From Gonium pectorale (Eukaryota; Chlorophyta; Chlorophyceae; Chlamydomonadales; Volvocaceae), in the NCBI GenBank assembly GCA_001584585.1, contig LSYV01000030.1, positions 535,507 through 599,506 on the forward strand: a stretch of 64,000 nt of DNA, read 5' to 3'. The notes under the pieces were generated by a model that made no database searches, was not told the origin of the DNA, and saw only the letters and a program-made list of their open reading frames with translations. The translations under genes were made by a program, and so were the position numbers. This document shows positions 1-9,785 of the stretch, in pieces (positions within the stretch are counted from its first letter, which is position 1; every line of letters starts with the position of its first letter).

Positions 1-236
1 GCAGGCAGCAGAACCGCCGTTGACTGCCGGGCCGGGTCGCTGCTGCAGCGCACGTCCGCATTTGGCCCGTTTCCTGCCGCGCCCTGCCTGCGGCGGCGGA
101 AGCCAGGCGAGGGGACGTGCAAACTGGACGACAGGCGGCGCCGCCACACAACGAAGTGGGTGCTGTAAGTTGCAACGCAACACAGAGATCCATGCATGCA
201 GCTTCATACGACGGCGTCTTCGGATCGGCAACAGGG

Positions 237-1630
237 CTACAGGTGCCACCAGGGTCGATCACAAGCGGCAGGGGTTCGGCGCCACGCGCGCTGGCAACGG
301 CTTGCTGGCGCATGGCGGGTGGGCACCCATCCAACCCTGGCCGTCACCCGAGCCCGGGGCACACCCCCAAGCAAGGAAACCCAACAGAGTTTGCTTGCTT
401 GCGGCCCTGTAATGCCGCCGACCCCACCGGGACGAGCTGTGGCCCTGCTGCGCCACTCCCAACGCACCCGCACCTCCAATGGGGCAGCCCAGTCCACAGC
501 CACGCACTCCACAACCTCCGGCACGCACCGCGACGCGACGGCGCGCGCCGTGAGGGCGTCCTGGCACCAGCCGTAGTCGCGCTCCCGCAACAGCCAGGCC
601 GGCAGACCCGCGCTCCCTGACTCGGCCGCCGCCCCGAGCAGCCCCGAGCCCAAGCCCGCCGCCACGCCGACCTGCGTCTCCTCCAGCCAGGTCAGCACGT
701 GCAGGCGGCTGTTGCGGGCGCCTCGCGGGCGCAGCCGGAGGCGTACGCCCAGTGGCCAGCCGCTGGCGTGCAGCGCCAGCAGCGCCCCCAGGCGACCGCC
801 CTCCGGCTTAAGACAGACTGGCGGTTGGCGTCCAAGCCAGGAGCCCGGCTGCGTGGACTGCATCCCTACGCCCAGCCAGCAGGTACCACAGCCCCTCCAT
901 GTGGGTTGCTGACACAGGCAGGGACGTCCAACGGATGGAGCCTCGCCTGCCGGAAAGCCCCGGCCCCGCAGCCACCCCCACACAGCCAAGCCGTCCAGCT
1001 GTGCGACCGCTTCGGAGCAGGCGGTGGCCGCCGCAGCCACCCCGCCCGCCCACGCTGCGCGGGCAGCCTTGCTCCCCCAGCCACTCTGCCCTGGCGAGGT
1101 CCAGTCATATCAGGCGGCGTACGTGGGGCTTCTGGCGGCCTCCACCAAGGCCCCTCGCTTGTACGAAGCTAAGCGGGGAGGTCGCCGTGGGCGCCCGCGT
1201 CGGGGCGGCTCTGCAGGTCAAACTGGTAGTCGGGGTCGTATCACTGGAATAGCTGCCAGTAATACAGGCGGTAGCGCTGCGGGTGGCTATATTTGCACGA
1301 GCGAGTGCGTCACATTCATGAGGAAAGCCCTTTTTGGCTGACGCGGATGCTGCTGCTGCTGCTGCTGTAGCTGCACATTTACAGCCACACAATCAGACCC
1401 ACGTTGCAGCAGTGTAAGCCCAGCTTATGAACCCAGCGAGGTTCAAGCCGAAGCCCAGCAGCCAATCGCACACGCGTGCTGGTGGTCACCGCCCAACCTT
1501 GCGCTTCCTCAAGATTGGGCACCACGCCGGTGGCAGCCACGAGGGACGGAAGCTGCCGCCGCTGCTCCAGCGTCAGTCCCCACGTGGCGCACGGGACGAG
1601 CAAAAGTGTCGCAAAGGCGTGGGGCCGCAC
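237..1630 (-). pseudogene. Ankyrin-like repeat gene, probably decayed
   Basis: The open frame 1040 to 237 carries repeat units of the divergent ankyrin-like family common in volvocine algae. A clear one has the pattern GGRLGALLALHASGWPLG, followed by a second helix pair ending in LHVLTWLEE. Upstream, around 1040-1110, a different frame reads ARAEWLGEQGCP, again the family signature (x-x-EWLxEQGCP). Getting from one to the other needs a frame change, and stops interrupt the frame between 1100 and 1300. An ATG at 1630 opens a stretch starting MRPHAFATLLLVPCATWG that looks like a signal or transit sequence, but I could not join it to the repeats in phase. No intact model was found. It may be a pseudogene, or a live multi-exon gene whose splicing I cannot see. 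The repeat assignment is by pattern, not by alignment. Confidence 0.42.
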
Positions 1631-2127
1631 CGGCTTTGAGAGCCGGGTGGTAGGTAGGTGCGGCCCGACCCGCGAAAGTGCGCCGCTGCCGCCTTGTTGA
1701 CCAGGCGAAAGAAAGGGAAACCTTTATCACCTAGCAAGAGGACGAGCCTCTTGCCCAGATTGGGCACGGGTTGCTGGCCACAAGTGCACTGGGTTTGCCG
1801 ACAAAGCAGCCTTGGGCACCACATGGGCATGTTGCATTCGTGGTATAATCGTCTCGTTACAGAGCCCAGTGTGCAAGAACAAGGCAGTGCGAGGTTACGG
1901 CGTTCCGGGCAGGTTGCCTGGTTGCGTGCTTGCGTCGTGGAGAAGCGGTTGGTCCTCTAACGACCCGGGTCAGCACAAGTGCCCCTGCTTACTCTTCCCT
2001 CGACACCTCCACATTGCTAACCAGACGCCTGATCGCGCACAATTGAGCCTTTCCTCAAACTTCTGACCAACCTGCGTCAAAGTGCTGATCGTGCCATTGA
2101 AATCTTTCGAATAAAGACTTTGACACC
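1631..2127. other. Spacer, no gene seen
   Basis: No frame here shows a recognisable domain, and no splice-consistent exon was found on either strand. It presumably holds the upstream region of the small gene at 2128. Confidence 0.4.
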
Positions 2128-2361
2128 ATGTCCATTATGACACTCACGGCGCGCGGTCCGCTGCGGACCAGGCAAGTTCTTTCCAGAAACCTAGTGCCTT
2201 TCATCTCGCGCTCTTTTGCATCGGATGCAGCCTTGATGCATGTATACAAGCAAATACCAGCCAGCTTTCTGGACCGACTGACGGGTGTTGTGATTGAACA
2301 GTGTGTGGCGAAGCGGTCGGGCCAACCTCTGGGTGACGCCATGAGAGCCAAAATTAAATGA
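2128..2361 (+). CDS. Possible small mitochondrial protein (77 aa), unrecognised
   Basis: ATG at 2128, stop TGA at 2359-2361, single exon of 77 codons. The N-terminus is rich in Arg, Ser and hydroxylated residues with almost no acidic residues (RGPLRTRQVLSRN, then SRSFAS), which is typical of a mitochondrial presequence with an RSFAS-like cleavage region. The remainder, from about residue 33, is a short mixed-charge helix-like segment (ALMHVYKQIP, then FLDRLTGVVIEQC). I do not recognise a family. It could be a genuine small organellar protein, or the first exon of the TMEM205-like gene that starts 400 bases downstream, since internal GT donors exist and that gene has an open frame upstream of its ATG. 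The opposite strand also has a long frame, which is usual in GC-rich DNA. Confidence 0.35.
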   Translation: MSIMTLTARGPLRTRQVLSRNLVPFISRSFASDAALMHVYKQIPASFLDRLTGVVIEQCVAKRSGQPLGDAMRAKIK

Positions 2362-2748
2362 TGTTTCAGCGCAACGCAGCGCCAAAGCTTTGGGCGTCGC
2401 TTCGATGCCACACGTCGCGCAAGCTGCGGCCACACGGCTGCACTGAGTCTCTGGTTCCGTCTTTGACCTTCGCCGCCCCCTGCCGTCGCCACCTCGTGTT
2501 CGCTGCCCTCCCGCCGCTGCCCCTCCCTGCACAGCCAAGCGACCCCATACGGCCTCCGCCGGCCCTTCCCGCGGCTCCGCGTCCCGCTGCCGCTCCGCTC
2601 CGCCGCCGAGGCGGCGCTTGCCCAGCCGTCCAGCAACGGCGACGGCTCCGCCACCTCCCCTTCCACCTCAACCGCCACCAGCACGACCACCACCACCACC
2701 ACCACCACCCCTGCCACCCCCGCCGTCAACGAGAACTTCACGGGTGAC

Positions 2749-5700
2749 ATGCTGAAGCCCTCCGTGGTCAACACCCCCGTGGTCCGCGCGCTGAGCGTGC
2801 TGGGCGCTGTGGCGGCCGTGTCCGCCACCAGCGCGGTGCTGCCCAGCGCCTTCGGGGCCTTCCTGCACGTCACCGCCTACGGTACGGAAGAGACGGAAGG
2901 AATGGGAGTCGAGGCGAAAGGGCTGTGCCTAGCTGTTTCCGCCCGGCCTGCGGCGCTCTTTGCCATTGCTACGGGGGGGCGTGCTGGTGTGGGTTGGCCG
3001 GTGTGCTTGCCGGGGAGCTGCAAGCTGTGGTGCCAGGTGGGGAGGGGGGGGAGGTGCGCTGGCTCCGGACGCTTGCAGTTGAGGGGCAGGGGGCGGGGGG
3101 GGGCTGCTTGCGCGCCAGGGGTGTGTGGGGGGTGGCAAAAGCCAAGGAGTGTTGCGCACGTCTAAGCGGCCATGTGGCGGAGGGGCCGTCACCCTGCGGC
3201 GCCGCGGCGTTGTTGCGCGGAGGCACGGACGCGCGAGGGAGGGGGCGGGGCTGCGGCAGGAGGGGAGGAGCGTGAGGGCTGCGGGTGTGGGTGCGGGTTT
3301 GGGGACGCGTGCGCACTGTCCTGCAAGTGATGAGGGCCCCTTGGGGGACTTATCACTTGCCCCCCCCCCCAGTTAATGGTTTGTAAAGGATGGTTGACAG
3401 CGCGGCGACGCGTGGTGTTCGCCGCAGGCACCGGTACGGTGAGCGGCCGTCGACCGGGTTTGGGGGTTGGGCTACACGGGCGGGGGTTCCCGGGGCGGCA
3501 CTGACTTCAGAACCGGCCATGGATCCGCATCCCCTTGTCGCCCCTCATCATCACCCCCAACACGCAAAGCACTCCCTCCCCCCGCCAGCTCGCACCCTTG
3601 CCCTCGCACCTTACCCTCCTGCCCCTGCCCCCCGTCCCCCGAACACCCCCGCACCGCAGCCGTGCTGCTGGGCGCCCAGCTGTGGAACACCTTCTTCGTG
3701 GGCATCACCATGTTCAAGAACCTGCCCCGGCAGACCTTCGGCAAGCTGCAGGCCAAGATGTTCCCGCAGTACTTTGCGCTCACGGCGGGTGGGTGCCTGT
3801 GTGTGTGGGTGTGTGTCCCGGGGCCGGGGTTGCGGAAGAGCTCGGGAGCTTGTGCCGCAAGGGTTGGCAGGGGAGAAGGGAGGGGTATCCGGTAGCGGTA
3901 GGTGGAGGCTTAGGATGCGGTAGGCGACTGTCTCCCGGAAGTTCGGGCTGGGAAGGGAGCGGGGGGCCCATCAGACGGATGCGGGCGCACATGCGGTGCG
4001 CTCTCTTCTCTTCTTTTCGCAGCGCTGCATACCGTGCTTCGCGGCAGGCTGTGTGACATGGGCGCAGGGCGGGCATGGGCAGGGGAGGGCTGATGCATGG
4101 GGCGCGGGGAGGCGGGGGAGGCGCGGTGCGTTTGCAGGTTGGGGGATGCGGCTGGGCGGTGGGCGGTGGAGGAAGGGGATGTTCCTTTCCCCAGTAGGCG
4201 TGGTCTCTTACGGTCAAGGGTTTGGGGTACGTTGTGGGAGGGTGGGATGTGAGTATGGGTGGGGGGCCCTCCAGCAGGCAGCAAGGCGGTCCGCACGCGA
4301 CAGGCTGGCCGTATGTGTGTGTAGGCGGTCAGGCGGTGAGGCGGGCGAGACGAGGGGTCACAGGCCAGCTCGGCCCCAAAGGAACGACCCCCAGTTCACC
4401 TGGGGCCGTAGGGCCGCAGGCGCGTCCTTTCCTGATGCGCACTCGCGTGGCACGTTCGGGAGTGTTGGCTCCCAAACACGCCTGACTGTGCCAACCTGGA
4501 CACTCCCTTTGCACCGCTCCTGCGCCTCGCCGCCGCAGGATGCCCTGTGCATAGCCGCCTGCCCTGTCCCGCTGCTTGTGTCTCCCCCCAACCACCCCGT
4601 CCCACCCTCCCCCCTTCCGCCTTCGACGATTTGGGACGACTCGGGATGATATGTGCCTCTGGCTTCTCGACTGAGAACGCCTTCCAATCTTCAAAGCGCC
4701 CCCCCCATGACGACGGGATTCCTTCTGTCCTCTCCCAGCTGCCCCCTCCCAATTCCCCCGCCAACCCCAACCTGTCCCGCCGCTCCCCGCCAGGCGCCAA
4801 CCTGCTGGCGCTGGGCACGCTGTACCTGGCGGGCGCCGCCGCCACCGCCCCCGGCACGCGGGCGCTGGTGGCGCTGGCGGTGTCGCTGGCGGGTCTGCTG
4901 GCCAACTGGCTGTACCTGGAGCCCATCTGCACGGGCCTCATGTTCCAGAGGTGGGGGCCGGGTCGGCACCTGCGCCGGGAACACACGCACGTTACGTGGG
5001 GGGGGGAGGCAGGGCTCGCGGATGCTTGTCGAGTCGGGGGCGTTCCTGCATGTACGCATGTGGTGGTACAATCGTGGCTCCTTGCGCGCGGACGAAGGCG
5101 TCCGCCGCCTCGAGCTACTTCAATATGTGAGGCTTCGTGAGGGGAAGGGAGGTGGCGGCCAAGCACTTGCGGACCCGTTGCCTGTTGCGGAATGGTCTGC
5201 CTGCCTGCGAGCTCGGTATATCTGAGCCGGCGGCGCGTGCGCGCAGGTACGACATCGAGAACCTGCCCGAGAAGACGGACGCCGACAAGGACCGAATCGC
5301 GGCGCTGTACAAGCAGGTGGGTGTGGATGTGTGTGTTTGGGCATGTGACATCTAGGCCCCACCGCCGACGGCCGGTGAGAGGGCCACGTGGCTGTCAGGG
5401 GGCGTGGTAGGGGGACGGGGGGAGGGGATGTGGGGGAATCACTCCTCTTTTCAGCGTGGCGGGAGGAGCAGGCGGGCGGGTTTCGGCCGTACGGCCCTGT
5501 CAGCGCATTTCGTATATCTGTTTCGGGGGGGGGGGGGCGGGTGACCCCAAAAGCCGCCGGGGAGGGAGGCGATGAGAGGCGGGGAGGAGCGGCCCCTGGG
5601 ATGCTGGCGGTAAGCGGAAGTTGCTGCGGAATGAAGAGGATGGGGGAACGGGCTCGCAGGCGGCGCGGGGGCGACGTTTCGACGAGGAGGCACGAGTCAC

Positions 5701-5905
5701 GCATCGCTGCAGGGAGCCTCTGGTACCCTTCGGCCCGCGCTGAAGCGGTGCCGCCCTACCCCGCTCCCAACTGCGGTCCTTGGCCGTCCCGCCCCACGCC
5801 CCGCAGTTCGGCAAGTGGCACGGCATCAGCTCGCTGGTCAACCTGGTGTCCTTCTGCGTCGTGGTGGCGCACGGCTGGTTCCTCGCCACGCTGCTGGCGC
5901 TCTGA
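2749..5905 (+). CDS. TMEM205: TMEM205-like (DUF4149) membrane protein
   Basis: Five exons: 2749-2881, 3660-3788, 4794-4950, 5247-5316, 5807-5905. They total 588 nt, 195 aa, with matching phases 1,1,2,0. Human TMEM205 is 189 aa. The family signature is clear: LGAQLWNTFFVG in exon 2, then LPRQTFGKLQAKMFPQYF, WLYLEP after the third hydrophobic helix in exon 3, a charged cytosolic loop in exons 3-4, and WHGISSLVNL leading into the last helix, ending LATLLAL. Four membrane helices are visible, at about residues 10-60 (two), 92-135 and 168-192. TMEM205 proteins are integral membrane proteins of ill-defined function, linked in animals to cisplatin resistance. The frame stays open upstream of the ATG back to about 2467 (Thr-rich tract at 2686-2709), so a longer N-terminus from an unseen upstream exon is possible. 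A 6-nt microexon (3431-3436) would also be phase-neutral but is not needed. Confidence 0.93.
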
Positions 5906-8447
5906 GGCCTCGGGGCGGGGCACCGCACAGTGTGGGCGGAGCGGCTGGCGCCTGGCTTTCTGGCACTGCGGGTGGCTGCGGAGGGCTCGGTGGCGGCGGT
6001 GGTGGCGGGGGCTGAGCGGCGGCCAGGTGTGCCAGGCTGGTGCCTGGCCGCGCTGCGAGTGGGTGCGGGGGCGGCGGAACAGCCGAGAGGTGGGTTCACG
6101 CCGCCGGCGGGACGGCACCCCTGCTGCCATCCAGCTGCGGCCCCGGGGGCCTGGCGCGGGAGCCATCGAGCGGCCCCAGGCGGGCCCCGCGAGGTCGCGG
6201 GCCGGGGTAGGCGACCTGGCTGGGTGGGGGCAGCGGCTGTACGACGGGCGAGCGGCACGACGCTGCGGTCAGCGGTGCGGCACGGCGCAGTTACTTGGGT
6301 GACGCTCCGCCCCACCCCACCCCCCGCCGCCGCACAGCCTAGGGCCTCGCGTCGCAGCTGATCAGGGAGCGACATTGACGGGGGAAAGGGGTCACGGCAG
6401 CGGATCAGAGCCGCCCCGCCTCCATGCTCCGGCTCCATCCCCACAGCGCGGGCGACTGCCAATGCTCTCTAGAGGGGGCATTCAGGGGCCCGACGGCTGT
6501 TTGCGTCCCTGGCCTAGGAGTTGTGTCCCTGCCGCGGTGGGTGGGAGGTCATCAGATGGGGACGGCTGCGACGGCGTTGCGGATGGGGACGGGTGGCGCA
6601 TTTGGGTTGGTCCGCTTCTGGACCTCCTCTGCGTCGGCCGCTCCTTCTGGCGCAGGACGGCCTGGTTGCCTGTTGTGGCCTTGCTTCCGTCCCTGGCACG
6701 CAGCTCGGCGACGTATGCGCGTCGCAGTATTTTAGCGTATTTGCCCTGTCGTCGCTGCTGTACAGTATCAGGCACATTAAGGGGGCGCAGAGCAGAAGAG
6801 GGTTGGCGGGACATGTGAGAGAGATGACAGCTCGGGTGCCCCTCCGCAGCTGGACTGGAGGGGTCGCTTGCGAGAAGCGGAGTAATGTGTATCTCGACGC
6901 CTTCATGCCATTGGGAGTTGCGATTTGGCGCTGGGTTGCGTTGCGCTGCGCTGCGGCGGAGTTACAGTTACAGAGTTGGGAGACAGGCATTGGCATTGGC
7001 TCAATGGCTCCCCTGAGCGCAGCACGGCACCGTAATCGGCACCCACGTAATCGGCACCCACGCCGCGCCTCCAGGGGGTGAGTCACCCCAGGCCATGGCC
7101 GTATTCCGCCCATGCGCAGCATCGTCTGGAGGCTGGGCACCGCGGGGCGGAGCCGTGCCGCACGAAGCGCGTGGAATGTGCAGGGGTGGCACAGCGCACA
7201 GTGGCGGTCTGGCCTGGTGGCGGGCAATGGGCAAAGCTGGGGGAAAATGGCGACTCAAGCTGCGTGTTGCTTATGCCGGTTACGCACGTGTCTACGTGCC
7301 ACGCACTGGCCGACCGCATTGACGTTTTCCGATGGTGGCTTTTTTGCGTCTGCAACTTCAGACCTTTGGACAGACATGGCGCATGCTTCTCGGCCGTTGC
7401 GGTTGAAGGTTGTAAGAGTCCTTTGGGCCGTGCCCTCTTCCCCTACACACATACACACTGGGGTCACAACCGGCCACACCGGCCACACCAGCGCAATGGG
7501 TTTTGGTATACACGCCCAGGGAGATGTTCGACGTTTCCGGTAGGATGGGCGGGTGCAGAGCAAGACAGGTGGCATGCGTCCCGTCCCCCCAAAAAGACCG
7601 GCTTACCAGCTTACCCGGTTTGTCGAACTTCACCTGGTGGACCGCTAGTTGTCAATGTCGAGCCGCGGTGGTGTGGTCGTCAATACGACTGGTCCGACGG
7701 CGCTCAGCGGTTACTAGGCCATGCGCCCAGCCCGCCTTTGGGAAACGACGACCGTACGTGATGTGGTTTGATAGGCCACTGGCTTCGGACGGAAGAAAGG
7801 CGGCCGAACCATGTTCAAGCCGTCAACGTTACACGGTCGAACCCCAGTCGTTGCAGTGAGTATAGGCAACGTTGGCCCCCACTCCAGAGGATCGTACTAT
7901 AGAGCTGTGTGGTTGATAGCTCAGGCGGGATTGATGACAAGCATGTGGTCCTGAGTACGTACACTTGCTGCGTTCCCTGCGCGGACGCGGCACGTACGGC
8001 CGGCATTGGCCCCGTGCAAGACGCAGCGCCGCACCAGCGGTTTTCATCAAAGGAGGCAATTCATGCAACGACACGCACGCGCTGCGCCACCTGCAATACC
8101 GCCGGAGAATCAATGAAGAGGATTGCAGTTCCATGCATACAGGGCGCGCCTTGACCGTACTACGGACGCAGTAATTGGCATAATGTGACGCATATTCCGT
8201 CGTTCGTTCATATTGCAAAATACGTTGGCCCTTGGGACGGACCCGTGGGTCATTATTGCACGCTGCTCCCCTCCGTCCCAGCAGTCCCTGATGTAAAGCA
8301 ACACAACACAGTCATTTCTCCATGTCAGAGTATCTAATCTCCTTCCTGCTCCTCCACTATCAATTGCGGCTGGTCAAGTGGCCATGCTTGCACCGCATAA
8401 CCGAACCGGGCACCCCACGTCCACCTCACTCATACCCCTGTCCCGCG
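5906..8447. other. Convergent intergenic spacer, no gene seen
   Basis: Lies between the 3' ends of the TMEM205-like gene (plus) and the RING gene (minus). Open frames are short and overlap in all frames, with no domain or exon pattern. A TGTAA motif occurs near 7410, too far to assign with confidence to the TMEM205-like gene. Confidence 0.5.
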
Positions 8448-9197
8448 CTACCCAAAGCACTCGATCACCCGCTCCACCCGTTTGCGGCACAGCACGCAGT
8501 CCATGGGGCCCCCGGGCCGCCGCCGCAGCACCGCCGCGCACTCCTCGCACACCGCCCGGTGCACTGAGCCGCCGTGCAGGAAGCCGAAGCGGCGGGGGCG
8601 CTCCAGGCACACCAGGCACGAGTCGGCGTCCTCGTCCGGAAACACCGGCTCCTCATACGTGGGATCAGGCGCCCTGGCCCCGGGGCCAGCTGAAGATGTG
8701 CTGGCTGGCACCTCGGTCGCCGGGGAGTCCTCTGCCGGCCATGGGTGGAACCGGAGGGGCCACTGCAGCGTGACTTGGTACGGCAGCCACCGCCGCAACC
8801 GCGGCCAGCGAGCGACCAGCCCCAGGCCAACCAGCCGGGGCCCAGGCAGCCCAGGCCAACGCAAGCCCTGCCGTGTTGGCGCGAGCTGCTGGGCAGGCCC
8901 CTGCGTGGCTCTGTCCGAGGAGCCGCCCCCGCTATCGCCGCCACTGCCCCCCGCAGCGCTCTCGTGCCTTGCCGGCAAGACAAGAGGCCTGGCGGCGGCG
9001 TTTCCTGCGGGTGCGGCGCCTCCCCCATCCTGCGCGGACCGGCTTGATGCCCCGCCACGGCGACGGCGCGCTCCCGCTGGTTGAGCAGCACCGGCAGTGT
9101 CGGTGCCACCGGCAGCCCTTGGGGGCATGCCCTGAGGGGCGTGCGCGGGCGCTGCGGGGCGCCTGCGCCGGAGCTGCTCGTTGCTCGGATCGAGGCG
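8448..9197 (-). CDS. RING-finger protein, MDM2/IAP-like C-terminal RING (5' end unresolved)
   Basis: The last exon runs from a good acceptor (TCATCTGCAG ending at 9198) to the stop at 8448-8450, about 249 codons. The C-terminal 50-55 residues form a RING of the type found at the extreme C-terminus of MDM2 and IAP ligases: C-LVC, then HGGSVHRAVCEECAAVL, then CVLCRKRVERVIECFG before the stop. The ligand order is C-C...H-C-C-C-C. Such RINGs are E3 ubiquitin ligase domains that recruit E2 and often dimerise through the C-terminal tail. The first ~190 residues are Ala/Gly/Arg-rich and look disordered, with one Trp/Leu-rich patch around residues 130-150 that might contact membrane. No upstream exon with a start was found between 9198 and 9786, so the N-terminus is missing from this call. 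A damaged copy of the RING lies at 15858-16030. Confidence 0.68.
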   Translation of the reverse strand, partial: RLDPSNEQLRRRRPAAPAHAPQGMPPRAAGGTDTAGAAQPAGARRRRGGASSRSAQDGGGAAPAGNAAARPLVLPARHESAAGGSGGDSGGGSSDRATQGPAQQLAPTRQGLRWPGLPGPRLVGLGLVARWPRLRRWLPYQVTLQWPLRFHPWPAEDSPATEVPASTSSAGPGARAPDPTYEEPVFPDEDADSCLVCLERPRRFGFLHGGSVHRAVCEECAAVLRRRPGGPMDCVLCRKRVERVIECFG

Positions 9198-9785
9198 CTG
9201 CAGATGAGCGACGAGAGGTGGCAAGGGGCTCCGTGACGGCAGATTGGGACCCAGGGCCTAACAAGAGGTGAAGTGCGGATGTCTCGAAAGCACGAGCCCA
9301 AGGGACAGCGCTGGTCCGCGTACGTGCTACCACGTGGGCAGGTGTGGGGCCGCCCAGCGCATACGCGTCATGCTGGCCAGGCCAGGGTGCGATCCCCCAA
9401 GAAGCCCAAGTGCTTACTCGCAAAGCCGACCTCATCACTCGGCGGTACCGAAGGGACTCAGGCAACAATAGCAGCAGCTGCGGGGCGGCACGGCATGTAG
9501 AGCCACAGTCAGGTTCGAATGCAATGCCCAGACACACAAATGCTCAGACACAGGAATGTGGAGTACAAGGCAGGTCCTCAGTTGCAGAAAGCAAGATCGG
9601 GTTGCCATTGTGGGTACGACGCATGAGCATGGTGTGATGTTGCAACATGGCAGATATGTACGGAAAAGAGCATGCCCATTTTGATCATGTTGTCGGTACA
9701 CCCGCAGGGTAGCAAGCTCCATGCCTCAGCAACCCGCTTGCAGTGACCGCAGGGTTTACCCAGCGCTGTGCTGCAAGTCCCGTGC

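Noticed and set aside
2055..2873. Minus-strand 272-codon frame antisense to the TMEM205-like gene start
   Set aside because: It overlaps the well-supported plus-strand exon 1. The translation shows Val/Gly runs from the complement of the Thr/Ala-rich region and no domain.
3425..3441. Microexon between TMEM205-like exons 1 and 2
   Set aside because: A 6-nt exon (GCACCG) would be phase-neutral and fits splice sites, but the gene reads correctly without it, so it was not included.
5388..6462. Long overlapping frames on both strands across the last TMEM205-like exon
   Set aside because: Arg/Pro/Gly-rich translations without domains. The plus-strand exon in the TMEM205 frame explains the locus.
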